Of a stretch of DNA of 64,000 nt, positions 16,052 through 23,620 are shown piece by piece (position 1 is the stretch's first letter; every line of letters starts with the position of its first letter). The translations under genes were made by a program, and so were the position numbers. Source of the stretch: Chromobacterium vaccinii (GTDB lineage Bacteria; Pseudomonadota; Gammaproteobacteria; Burkholderiales; Chromobacteriaceae); NCBI RefSeq assembly GCF_000971335.1, contig NZ_JZJL01000011.1, positions 51,513 to 115,512 on the forward strand. The letters are read 5' to 3'. The notes under the pieces are model-generated. The model was not told the origin of the DNA. It made no database searches and saw nothing but the letters and a program-made list of their open reading frames with translations.

Positions 16052-17056
16052 ATGACCATCCAACTGAAACGTATCAGCTTCGCTGTCGCCGCCGCAGTTC
16101 TGTCCGCTGCCGCGTGCGCCAAAGACTTCACTCCCGCCGTGATCTACGATTCGGCCGGCAAGTTCGACAAGAGCTTCAGCGAAGCCGCCTACAACGGCGC
16201 GGAACGTTTCAAGAAGGACTTCAAGGTCAACTACCGCGAAGGCCAGATTTCCTCCGACGCGCAGAAGGAACAGCTGCTGCGCAAGATGGCCAGCCGCGAC
16301 ACCGACATCGTGGTCGCCGTCGGCTTCAACTTCTCCCAGGCCGTGGAAACCGTGGCCAAGGAATTCCCCAAGGTCAAGTTCGCGCTGATCGACGCCGTGG
16401 CCAAGGGCCCGAACGTGCAGAGCATCGTGTTCAAGGAGCAGGAAGGCTCCTTCCTGGTGGGCATGGCCGCCGCGCTGAAATCCAAGACCGGCAAGGTGGG
16501 CTACATCGGCGGCATGGACATCCCGATGATCCGCGCCTTCGGCTGCGGCTATGCGCAGGGCGCCAAGTACGCCAACAAGAACATCACCGTGCTGCAGAAC
16601 ATGACCGGCACCACCCCTCAGGCTTTCAATGACCCGGCGCGCGGCACCGAGCTGGCCAAGAGCCAATTCGACCGCGGCGCTGACGTGATCTTTGTCGCCG
16701 CAGGCGGCACGGGCATGGGCGTGCTGCAGGCCGCCAAGAACGCCGGCAAGTTCTCCATCGGCGTCGATAGCAACCAGAACTATCTGTTCCCGGGCTCGGT
16801 GCTGACTTCCATGGTTAAAAAAGTGGACGTTGCCGTCTACAACACCTTCAAGGAAGCCAAGGACGGCTCCTGGAAGTCCGGCGTGAAAGTGCTGGGCCTG
16901 AAGGAGCAAGCCGTGGATTGGGCGTTGGACAAGAACAACCGTCCGCAGATCACGCCGGACATGGAAAAGAAGATCGCCGCCGCCAAGGCCGAGATCATCA
17001 GCGGCAAGATCAAGGTTGTCGATTACCGCGCCAACAACAGCTGCCCGGCGCAATAA
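16052..17056 (+). CDS. BMP-family substrate-binding protein of a nucleoside ABC importer
   Basis: A 334-residue periplasmic binding protein (PnrA/BmpA, Med-like). After a signal peptide ending SAAACAKDF (either signal peptidase I or lipoprotein-like, with Cys at about residue 23), it shows PAVIYDSAGKFDKSFSEAAYNGAERF, VGFNFSQAVETVAKEFP, GYIGGMDIPMIRAFGCGYAQG and IGVDSNQNYLFPGSVLTSMVKKVD. BMP proteins bind purine nucleosides. It heads a four-gene importer operon. The ATG at 16052 gives a proper signal peptide. Two hairpins follow its stop before the ATPase gene. Confidence 0.92.
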   Translation: MTIQLKRISFAVAAAVLSAAACAKDFTPAVIYDSAGKFDKSFSEAAYNGAERFKKDFKVNYREGQISSDAQKEQLLRKMASRDTDIVVAVGFNFSQAVETVAKEFPKVKFALIDAVAKGPNVQSIVFKEQEGSFLVGMAAALKSKTGKVGYIGGMDIPMIRAFGCGYAQGAKYANKNITVLQNMTGTTPQAFNDPARGTELAKSQFDRGADVIFVAAGGTGMGVLQAAKNAGKFSIGVDSNQNYLFPGSVLTSMVKKVDVAVYNTFKEAKDGSWKSGVKVLGLKEQAVDWALDKNNRPQITPDMEKKIAAAKAEIISGKIKVVDYRANNSCPAQ

Positions 17057-17071
17057 CGAAGGCAGCGACTT

Positions 17072-17120
17072 CCCCGAAAGCGGGGCGCAGCCGCGGTGAT
17101 TCATCATCGCGGCTGTTTGT
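17072..17120 (+). terminator. Two hairpins between binding protein and ATPase genes
   Basis: CCCCG-AAAG-CGGGG (17072-17085) is followed by CAGCCGCG pairing with CGCGGCTG (17088-17115) and then TTTG. This resembles the intercistronic structures that let a binding protein be made in excess of its membrane components by partial termination or 3' protection. Confidence 0.5.
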
Positions 17121-17168
17121 TCGTGCCGCCGGGGAAACAAGAATCGAAGAATCGGGAACATATCAAGC

Positions 17169-18698
17169 ATGACCGAGTTTGCCATTGAACTGACAGGCAT
17201 CAACAAGAGCTTTGGTGCCGTCAAGGCCAATCGCGACGTGACGATGAGCGTGCCGAAGGGAAGCATCCACGGCATCATCGGCGAGAACGGCGCCGGCAAG
17301 TCCACGCTGATGAGCATTCTGTACGGCTATTACCACGCCGACAGCGGCACCATCCGCGTGAACGGCAAGGATGTCCGCATCCGCAACAGCCAGGAAGCCA
17401 TCCGATTGGGAATCGGCATGGTCCACCAGCATTTCATGCTGGTGGAAACCTTCACTGTGCTGGAAAACATCGTGCTGGGCGCCGAAGGCGGCCGGCTGCT
17501 CAAGGGCGGCATGGACGAGGCCCGCGAGCATCTGAAGGAACTGAACAAGAACTACTCGCTGGAAGTGGATCCTGACGCGCTGGTCGGCGACCTGGGCGTC
17601 GGCCTGCAGCAGCGGGTGGAAATCCTGAAGGCGCTGTACCGCGGCGCCGACGTGCTGATCCTGGACGAGCCGACCGCGGTGCTGACCCCGCAAGAGGCCG
17701 ACCACCTGTTCCACATCCTGCGCTCGCTGAAGGCGCAGGGCAAGACGGTAATCCTGATCACCCACAAGCTGCGCGAAGTGATGGACATCACCGACAACGT
17801 CAGCGTGATGCGCGCCGGCACCGTGGTGGACAACGTGCGCACCTGCGACGTGGACAAGGAAAAGCTGGCCGACCTGATGGTGGGCCGCAAAGTGTCGCTG
17901 AAGGTGGACAAGTCCGACTGCCAGGCCGGCGCGGCCGTGCTGGACGTCAAGGATTTGACCCTGATTGACGAGCGCCAGGTCAAGCTGCTGGACAACTTGA
18001 ACTTCCAGGTCAAGGCCGGCGAGATCGTCGGCGTGGCCGGCGTGTCCGGCAACGGCCAGTCCGAACTGCTGGAAGTGCTGGCCGGCATGCGCGATCCGAG
18101 CGCCGGCGCCGTCGTCTACAAGGGCGAGGATCTGCTGAAGCTGCCGTGCCGCCGCAAGCCGCGCGCCGCCGTCTACCGCCAGCGCGGCATCGGCCATATT
18201 CCGGAAGACCGCTCGCGCGAGGGGCTGGTCAAGGCGTTCTCCACCTACGAGAACGCCATCCTCGGCTACCACGACGACAAGACGCTGAGCAGCGGCCCGC
18301 TGTATTCCCGCAAGAAGCTGGTGGAGCGCACCCGCGACTTCATCGCCCAGTTCGACATCCGTCCGGGCAATCCGCTGCTGCGCGTGGGCCTGCTCTCCGG
18401 CGGCAATCAGCAAAAAGTGGTGTTGGCGCGGGAAATCCACGCCAATCCGGACCTGCTGTTGATCGGCCAGCCGACGCGCGGCGTCGACATCGGCGCGATC
18501 GAATTCATCCACAAGCGGCTGATCGAGCTGCGCGACGAAGGCAAGGCCATCTTGCTGGTCTCGGTGGAACTTGAAGAAATCCTGGCCTTGTCCGACCGCA
18601 TCCTGGTGATGGCCGGCGGCCAGATCACCGGCGAAGTGGCGGCCAAGGACGCCGACACCATTTCCCTCGGCTTGCTCATGGGGGGGCACAAGCATTGA
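17169..18698 (+). CDS. ATP-binding protein of a nucleoside ABC importer (two ABC domains)
   Basis: A 509-residue tandem ABC ATPase of the sugar/nucleoside (NupA/YufO/RbsA) type. The first half has Walker A GENGAGKST, signature GVGLQQRVEI and Walker B LILDEPTAVL. The second half has a degenerate Walker A (GVSGNGQSE), an intact signature LSGGNQQKVVLAREI and LLIGQPTRGVD, where the usual catalytic Glu after the Asp position is altered, as in this family. It energises uptake through the two following permeases. Confidence 0.94.
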   Translation: MTEFAIELTGINKSFGAVKANRDVTMSVPKGSIHGIIGENGAGKSTLMSILYGYYHADSGTIRVNGKDVRIRNSQEAIRLGIGMVHQHFMLVETFTVLENIVLGAEGGRLLKGGMDEAREHLKELNKNYSLEVDPDALVGDLGVGLQQRVEILKALYRGADVLILDEPTAVLTPQEADHLFHILRSLKAQGKTVILITHKLREVMDITDNVSVMRAGTVVDNVRTCDVDKEKLADLMVGRKVSLKVDKSDCQAGAAVLDVKDLTLIDERQVKLLDNLNFQVKAGEIVGVAGVSGNGQSELLEVLAGMRDPSAGAVVYKGEDLLKLPCRRKPRAAVYRQRGIGHIPEDRSREGLVKAFSTYENAILGYHDDKTLSSGPLYSRKKLVERTRDFIAQFDIRPGNPLLRVGLLSGGNQQKVVLAREIHANPDLLLIGQPTRGVDIGAIEFIHKRLIELRDEGKAILLVSVELEEILALSDRILVMAGGQITGEVAAKDADTISLGLLMGGHKH

Positions 18699-19786
18699 AA
18701 TTCGGACAACCATCCACCTTGCCGCGTTGGGCGCAGCTGACCATCCTGCCGGCGCTCAATCTGCTGGCCGCCTTGCTGGTGACGGGCCTCGTCACCTGGA
18801 TGATTGGCGAAAACCCCTGGGAATGCCTGCAACTGCTGATCCACGGCGCCTTCGGCTACGGTGAGGGCATAGGCTACACGCTGTTCTACACCACCAGCTT
18901 CATCTTCGCCGGCCTGTCGGTGGCTACCGCCTTCCACGCCGGCCTGTTCAACATCGGCGGCGAAGGCCAGGCCTATCTGGCCGGCCTGGGTGTGACGCTG
19001 GTGATGCTGGGCTTCGACCACACGCTGCCGCCCTATGTGCTGATTCCGCTGGCCATGCTGGCGGCGATGGGCTTTGGCGCGGCCTGGGCCTACATCCCTG
19101 CCTATCTGCAGGCCAAGCGCGGCAGCCACATCGTGGTGACCACGATCATGTTCAACTTCATCGCCTACTCGCTGATGTTGTACCTGATCAGCCACCAGCT
19201 GATCGAAGCCGGCTCGCAGAACCCCACCACTCGTTTGTTCGCCGAAAACGGCTGGATTCCGCAGGTGCACGAGCTGTTCTCCTTCCTGCCGAATTCGCCG
19301 CTGAACCTGTCCTTCGTGTTCGCGCTGCTGGCCGCCGGCCTGTTCTACCTGATCGTCTGGCACAGCCGCTGGGGCTTCACGCTGCGCACCGTCGGCACCA
19401 ACGAGCACGCCGCCGGCTACGCCGGCATGAGCGTCAGCCGCACCATCATCGTGGCGATGTGCGTGTCCGGCGCGCTGGTGGGCCTGGCCTCGGTCAACGA
19501 CCTGCTGGGCTCCTCGCACCGGATGAACGTGCTGTTCACCAACGGCGTCGGCTTCGTCGGCATCGCCGTGGCGCTGATGGGCCGCAACCATCCGGTGGGC
19601 ATCGTCCTGTCCGCGCTGCTGTTCGGCGCGCTGACCCAGGGCGGTTCCGACCTGTCGTTCGAAAAACCGATGATCACCCGCGAGATGATCCTGTTCATCC
19701 AGGGCCTGATCATCCTGTTCTGCGGCGCGCTGGAAAACCTGTTCGAGCCGTTCATCGCCGGCCTGTTCAAGCGCAAGGACAAGTGA
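18695..19786 (+). CDS. Nucleoside ABC importer permease 1
   Basis: A 363-residue inner-membrane permease of the BPD_transp_2 family (YufP/NupB-like). FNIGGEGQAYLAGLGV, GAAWAYIPAYLQAKRGSHIVVTTIMFNFIAY and RTVGTNEHAAGYAGMSV are characteristic. The first start compatible with the frame is a TTG at 18695 that overlaps the ATPase stop (TTGA), implying translational coupling; GGGGGG lies upstream as a ribosome site. About ten membrane segments. Confidence 0.92.
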   Translation: MKFGQPSTLPRWAQLTILPALNLLAALLVTGLVTWMIGENPWECLQLLIHGAFGYGEGIGYTLFYTTSFIFAGLSVATAFHAGLFNIGGEGQAYLAGLGVTLVMLGFDHTLPPYVLIPLAMLAAMGFGAAWAYIPAYLQAKRGSHIVVTTIMFNFIAYSLMLYLISHQLIEAGSQNPTTRLFAENGWIPQVHELFSFLPNSPLNLSFVFALLAAGLFYLIVWHSRWGFTLRTVGTNEHAAGYAGMSVSRTIIVAMCVSGALVGLASVNDLLGSSHRMNVLFTNGVGFVGIAVALMGRNHPVGIVLSALLFGALTQGGSDLSFEKPMITREMILFIQGLIILFCGALENLFEPFIAGLFKRKDK

Positions 19787-19787
19787 T

Positions 19788-20753
19788 ATGGAAATGTTCT
19801 TCAGTCTCCTCGACTCCACCGTGCGCGTGGCCACGCCGCTGGTGCTGGCCGCGCTGGCCGGCATGTTCTCCGAACGCTCCGGCGTGGTGGACATCAGCCT
19901 GGAAGGCAAGATGCTGGCGGCGGCCTTCGCCTCCGCCGCCGCGGCCTACGTCACCCACAACCCGTGGATCGGCCTGTTGGCCGGCATGATGGCCGCCGTG
20001 TCGCTGGCCATGGTGCACGCCTTCGTCTCCGTCACCTACAACGGCAACCAGCTGATCTCCGGCATGGCGATCAACACCATCGCCTCCGGCATCACGCCGG
20101 TGCTCGCGCTGGCCTGGTTCCAGCAGGGCGGCAACTCGCCGCAGCTGCCTGACGACGGCCGCTTCCATGAGATCGCGCTGCCGTTCGCCGACGCCTTGCG
20201 CGACGTGCCGGTAGTGGGCCTGGTGTACAGCAAGCTGATATCCGGCCACAGCATCCTGGTGTATCTGACGGTGTTCATTGTCATTCCGCTGGTGACCTGG
20301 GTGCTGTACAAGACCCGCTTCGGCCTGCGCCTGCGCGCGGTGGGCGAGAACCCGCACGCCGCAGACACCGCCGGCATCTCGGTGGCCAAGGTGCGCTACA
20401 CCGCGCTGTTCTGGGGCGGCATGCTGTGCGGCATGGCCGGCACCTATCTGTCCGTCTACCAGACCGGCAGCTTCATCAAGGAGATGACCGCGGGCAAGGG
20501 CTTCCTGGCGCTGGCCGCGCTGATCTTCGGCAAGTGGCGTCCGGTGCCGGCGGTGATCGGCTGCCTGCTGTTCGCCTTCGCCGACGCGATCCAGATCCGC
20601 CTGGAAGGCGTGGCGCTGCCGGTGGTGGGCCAGATCCCGTCGCAGGCGATCGCCGTGATTCCCTACGTGCTGACCGTGCTGTTGCTGGCCGGCTTCGTCG
20701 GCCGCGCCCTGGCGCCGAAGGCGATCGGCGTACCTTTCGTCAAGTCGCGCTGA
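19788..20753 (+). CDS. Nucleoside ABC importer permease 2
   Basis: A 321-residue permease (YufQ/NupC-like) pairing with the preceding one. Marks are ERSGVVDISLEGKMLAAAFASA, FVSVTYNGNQLISGMAINTIASG, RAVGENPHAADTAGISV and GKGFLALAALIFGKWRP. It starts one base after the previous stop and ends the operon; a good terminator follows at 20774. Confidence 0.93.
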   Translation: MEMFFSLLDSTVRVATPLVLAALAGMFSERSGVVDISLEGKMLAAAFASAAAAYVTHNPWIGLLAGMMAAVSLAMVHAFVSVTYNGNQLISGMAINTIASGITPVLALAWFQQGGNSPQLPDDGRFHEIALPFADALRDVPVVGLVYSKLISGHSILVYLTVFIVIPLVTWVLYKTRFGLRLRAVGENPHAADTAGISVAKVRYTALFWGGMLCGMAGTYLSVYQTGSFIKEMTAGKGFLALAALIFGKWRPVPAVIGCLLFAFADAIQIRLEGVALPVVGQIPSQAIAVIPYVLTVLLLAGFVGRALAPKAIGVPFVKSR

Positions 20754-20773
20754 TACGTTTTCCGCTTCGCTCC

Positions 20774-20806
20774 AAGCCCGCCCGCTCAACGCCGGCGGGC
20801 TTTTTG
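20774..20806 (+). terminator. Rho-independent terminator of the nucleoside importer operon
   Basis: AGCCCGCC pairs with GGCGGGCT around an 11-base loop and is followed by five T. Confidence 0.88.
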
Positions 20807-20879
20807 CATGGGCGCGCGTGCTATGATGGGGGCTTGTGACGGATGGGCCCGGCCCATCGCAAAACAGGACTGAAATCGC

Positions 20880-22055
20880 ATGCTGAGCTATCAACAGGCG
20901 CGGGATTGGCTGCTGGAGCGCGCCAAGCCGCTGAACACCCATCAAGAACTGCCGCTGATGCAAGCGCTGTGCCGCGTGCTGGCCGAGCCGGTGGTGGCCG
21001 GCGTGGACGTGCCGCCGCACGACAACAGCGCGATGGACGGCTACGCGCTGCGCTGCGCCGATCTGGCGCCGGCGATGGCGGTGTCGCAGCGGGTGCCCGC
21101 CGGCAGCGTGCCGGAGCCTCTTGCGGCAGGCACCGCGGCGCGCATCTTCACCGGCGCGCCGATTCCGCCGGGAGCGGACGCGGTGATCATGCAGGAACAG
21201 GCGGAGGTGGATGGGGAAGGACGCGTGAGCTTCAGCGCCGAGCCCAACCTGGGGCAGAACATCCGCCGCCGCGGCGAGGACATCGCCTGCGGCCAGCGCA
21301 TCCTGGAGGCCGGCCGCGTGCTGTCCGCCGCCGATCTGGGGCTGGCTGCCTCCATCGGCCTGGCGCGGTTGCCGGTGCTGCCGCGGCTGCGGGTGGCGGC
21401 CTTCTTCACCGGCGACGAGCTGGTGGAGCCGGGCCAGCCGCTGGGCGAGGGGCAGATCTACAACTCCAACCGCTACTGGCTGCTGCCGGCCTTGCAGCAG
21501 CTGGGTTGCGAAGTGATAGACCTGGGCCATGTCGGCGATGCGCTGGAGCCCACCCGGCAGTTGCTGCGCGACGCGGCGGCGGTGGCCGACGTGGTGATCA
21601 CCTGCGGCGGCGTGTCGGTCGGCGAGGAGGATCACGTGAAAGCAGCGGTCGAAGCCGAGGGCGAACTGACGCTGTGGAAGGTGGCGATCAAGCCGGGCAA
21701 GCCGTTGGCCTACGGCAAACTGGGAGAGGCCGACTTCATCGGCCTGCCGGGCAACCCGGTGTCCGGCTACGTGACGCTGCAAACGCTGATCAAGCCTTTC
21801 CTGCAGAAACGCATGGGCCTGGAGGTGCCGCCGCCGGAGGCGCAGCGGCTGCCTGCCGCCTTCGCCTGGGATCAGCCGGACATGCGGCGCAGCGAGTTCC
21901 TGCGAGTGCGAAAAGTCGGCGGGGAGCTGCAGCTGTATCCGCAGCAGGGCTCCGGCGTGCTGATGTCCTGCGCCTGGGCGGACGGCTTGGTCTGGCTGCA
22001 GCCGGGCCAGCAGGTGAAGCCGGGCGACGAACTGGCCTACCTGGAACTGACGTGA
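20880..22055 (+). CDS. moeA: Molybdopterin molybdenumtransferase
   Basis: A 391-residue MoeA that inserts molybdate into adenylated molybdopterin. The N-terminal part has DVPPHDNSAMDGYALR and FTGAPIPPGADAVIMQE; the MogA-like domain has FFTGDELVEPG, TCGGVSVGEEDHVK, IKPGKPLAYG and GLPGNPVSGYVTLQT; the C-terminal barrel ends near ELAYLELT. The stop overlaps the next gene's GTG start. Confidence 0.96.
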   Translation: MLSYQQARDWLLERAKPLNTHQELPLMQALCRVLAEPVVAGVDVPPHDNSAMDGYALRCADLAPAMAVSQRVPAGSVPEPLAAGTAARIFTGAPIPPGADAVIMQEQAEVDGEGRVSFSAEPNLGQNIRRRGEDIACGQRILEAGRVLSAADLGLAASIGLARLPVLPRLRVAAFFTGDELVEPGQPLGEGQIYNSNRYWLLPALQQLGCEVIDLGHVGDALEPTRQLLRDAAAVADVVITCGGVSVGEEDHVKAAVEAEGELTLWKVAIKPGKPLAYGKLGEADFIGLPGNPVSGYVTLQTLIKPFLQKRMGLEVPPPEAQRLPAAFAWDQPDMRRSEFLRVRKVGGELQLYPQQGSGVLMSCAWADGLVWLQPGQQVKPGDELAYLELT

Positions 22056-22387
22056 GCCGGATACGCTTCGTCAGCGAGAGCGGGGTCTTGCTGAACGAGT
22101 CGGAAGCGATGCCGGGAGACAATCTGCTGGACGTCGCCCGCCTGGCCGACGTGCCGCTGCATTGGCGCTGCGGCCAGGGCACCTGCGGCACTTGCAAGGT
22201 CAGGATAGGCGGCATGGCCGCGCCGCAGCGGCTGGGCCGCAAGGAGCGCAATGTATTGCTGCGCGCCGGCGCGATCGGCGCCGAGCTGGCGGCCAGCGAG
22301 GAATGGGACGAAGCGGAACCGTGGCGTCTGGCCTGCCATCTGACGGTGGAGGACTGCGACTGGGTGGTGAGCTGTCCGGATTATTGA
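22052..22387 (+). CDS. 2Fe-2S plant-type ferredoxin, coupled to moeA
   Basis: A 111-residue ferredoxin with the ligand pattern Cys40-x4-Cys45-x2-Cys48 (WRCGQGTCGTCKV) and a last Cys at 95 (RLACHLTV). The start is a GTG at 22052 overlapping the moeA stop (GTGA), so translation is coupled. It would supply electrons to an oxidoreductase, possibly a molybdoenzyme given the neighbour, but no such enzyme lies nearby. The first residues (SRIRFVSESG) fit the ferredoxin beta-grasp fold; no other domain is attached. Confidence 0.88.
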   Translation: MSRIRFVSESGVLLNESEAMPGDNLLDVARLADVPLHWRCGQGTCGTCKVRIGGMAAPQRLGRKERNVLLRAGAIGAELAASEEWDEAEPWRLACHLTVEDCDWVVSCPDY

Positions 22388-22410
22388 GCGGCGGTTGGCG
22401 GAAACGAAAA

Positions 22411-22447
22411 CGGCGCGGCATCCTGTTTTGGATATCGCGCCGCTTTT
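22411..22447. terminator. Bidirectional terminator between ferredoxin and AI-2E permease genes
   Basis: CGGCGCG-GC-ATCC pairs with GGAT-AT-CGCGCCG; the plus strand continues CTTTTC and the minus strand GTTTTCG, serving both converging genes. Confidence 0.7.
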
Positions 22448-22462
22448 CATCGGAGGCGAGGC

Positions 22463-23557
22463 TCAGCCTTGCTCGCCCTCGCAGGCCAGCTCTTCGTTGT
22501 CCTCGCGCTGCAGCCAGTGCCGCAGCATGGTCAAGCCCACGGCCAGCAGGGTGGGGCCGATGAACAGGCCGATCACCCCCCAGGCGATCAGGCCGCCGAT
22601 CACGCCGAGGAAGATCACAGACAACGGCATCTGCGCGCCCTGGCTGATCAAGAGCGGCTTCAGAATGTTGTCTATGGTGTTGATCAGCAGAAAGCCCCAG
22701 ATCAGCAGGAACACGCCCAGGCCGGTGTGGCCGGTGTAGAACACCCAGCCGGCAGCAGGCAGCCAGACGACCAGCGTCGGCATCTGCGCCACCGCGACGA
22801 TGAAGCACAAGAAGCCCAGCACCAGCGCGCCGGGCACGCCGGCGATCAACAAGCCGATCACGCACAGGATGGTTTGCGCCAACGCGGTGCCCACCACGCC
22901 GGTGGTGACGCTGCGTATGGTGCGGGCGATCACCTCAGGCAGGTCGCTGGCGGTTTCGCCGCCCAGCTTGATCACGATGCGCTCCACCAGGTCCCACAGT
23001 TTGTCGCCGTTGACCAGCAACAGGCCGGCGACGGCGATCGCCAGCACGATTTCCAGCAGGCTCAGGCCCAGATTGGCGCCGCCGGACAGCAGCCACAGCG
23101 CCGTTTGGTTGATGGCGGGGCGGATTTTCTCGAAAAAGCCGGGCAGGTCCGCCTGGGTGCTGAGCCACAGCTTCTGCAGGCTGTCGCCGACCACGGGCAG
23201 GTTGACCAGCCACGCCGGCGCGTCAGGCAGGCGGAAACTGGTCAGATCGTGCGCCAGATTGGCCAGATGCGGCAGCGTATCGGCCAGCGTCAACGCCATC
23301 AGCCCGATGGGGATGGCCAGCGCAGCGGACAGCGCCAGCACGATCAGCAGCGCCGCCAGTTTATGGCGGCCGCGCAGCCGCAGCTTGAGCCGGCTGTATA
23401 GCGGCCAGGCGGAGATGGCGATGATGGCGGCCCAGGTCAGCGCACCGAGGAAGGGTTGCAGCACTTTCAGGCAGGCGACCACCAGCAACGCCAGTATGGC
23501 GACGCGGAACGCGCCGAGGATGCTGACATTGGGAAAGGCGTTGGGGAGGGGAGGCAT
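22463..23557 (-). CDS. AI-2E family transporter (PerM/YdiK-like)
   Basis: A 364-residue membrane protein with the UPF0118/AI-2E family layout: N-terminal pair of membrane segments (residues 15-55), a third near 70-90, a soluble loop, then closely packed segments with PGALVLGFLCFIVAVAQMP and GFLLINTIDNILKPLLI, and a final pair near 295-340. Proteins of the family export autoinducer-2 or act as ion antiporters; which applies here is not readable. Confidence 0.9.
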   Translation of the reverse strand: MPPLPNAFPNVSILGAFRVAILALLVVACLKVLQPFLGALTWAAIIAISAWPLYSRLKLRLRGRHKLAALLIVLALSAALAIPIGLMALTLADTLPHLANLAHDLTSFRLPDAPAWLVNLPVVGDSLQKLWLSTQADLPGFFEKIRPAINQTALWLLSGGANLGLSLLEIVLAIAVAGLLLVNGDKLWDLVERIVIKLGGETASDLPEVIARTIRSVTTGVVGTALAQTILCVIGLLIAGVPGALVLGFLCFIVAVAQMPTLVVWLPAAGWVFYTGHTGLGVFLLIWGFLLINTIDNILKPLLISQGAQMPLSVIFLGVIGGLIAWGVIGLFIGPTLLAVGLTMLRHWLQREDNEELACEGEQG

Positions 23558-23588
23558 GTAGGCATCCGTTCTAGGTGGCGGAAATGGC

Positions 23589-23610
23589 GGCCGGCGCGAT
23601 GGCGCCGGCC
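23589..23610 (-). terminator. Hairpin downstream of dsbD
   Basis: GGCCGGCGC and GCGCCGGCC form a nine-base-pair stem around GATG, 11 bases after the dsbD stop on the minus strand. The following sequence is only weakly T-rich. Confidence 0.5.
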
Positions 23611-23620
23611 GGATACGGCG

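Noticed and set aside
15974..17317. 447-codon minus-strand frame over the BMP gene
   Set aside because: Shadow frame without motifs, opposite a clear binding-protein gene.
19767..21782. Long minus-strand open frame (671 codons) opposite the permease 2 and moeA genes
   Set aside because: Its translation is low-complexity His/Gln/Arg/Ala-rich, typical of antisense frames in GC-rich genes, and it runs through two well-supported genes.
20843..22051. Upstream 400 codons of a plus-strand frame overlapping moeA and continuous with the ferredoxin
   Set aside because: Only the part from 22052 has recognisable protein features; the rest is a Gly/Ala/Arg-rich shadow of moeA. The ferredoxin has its own GTG start.
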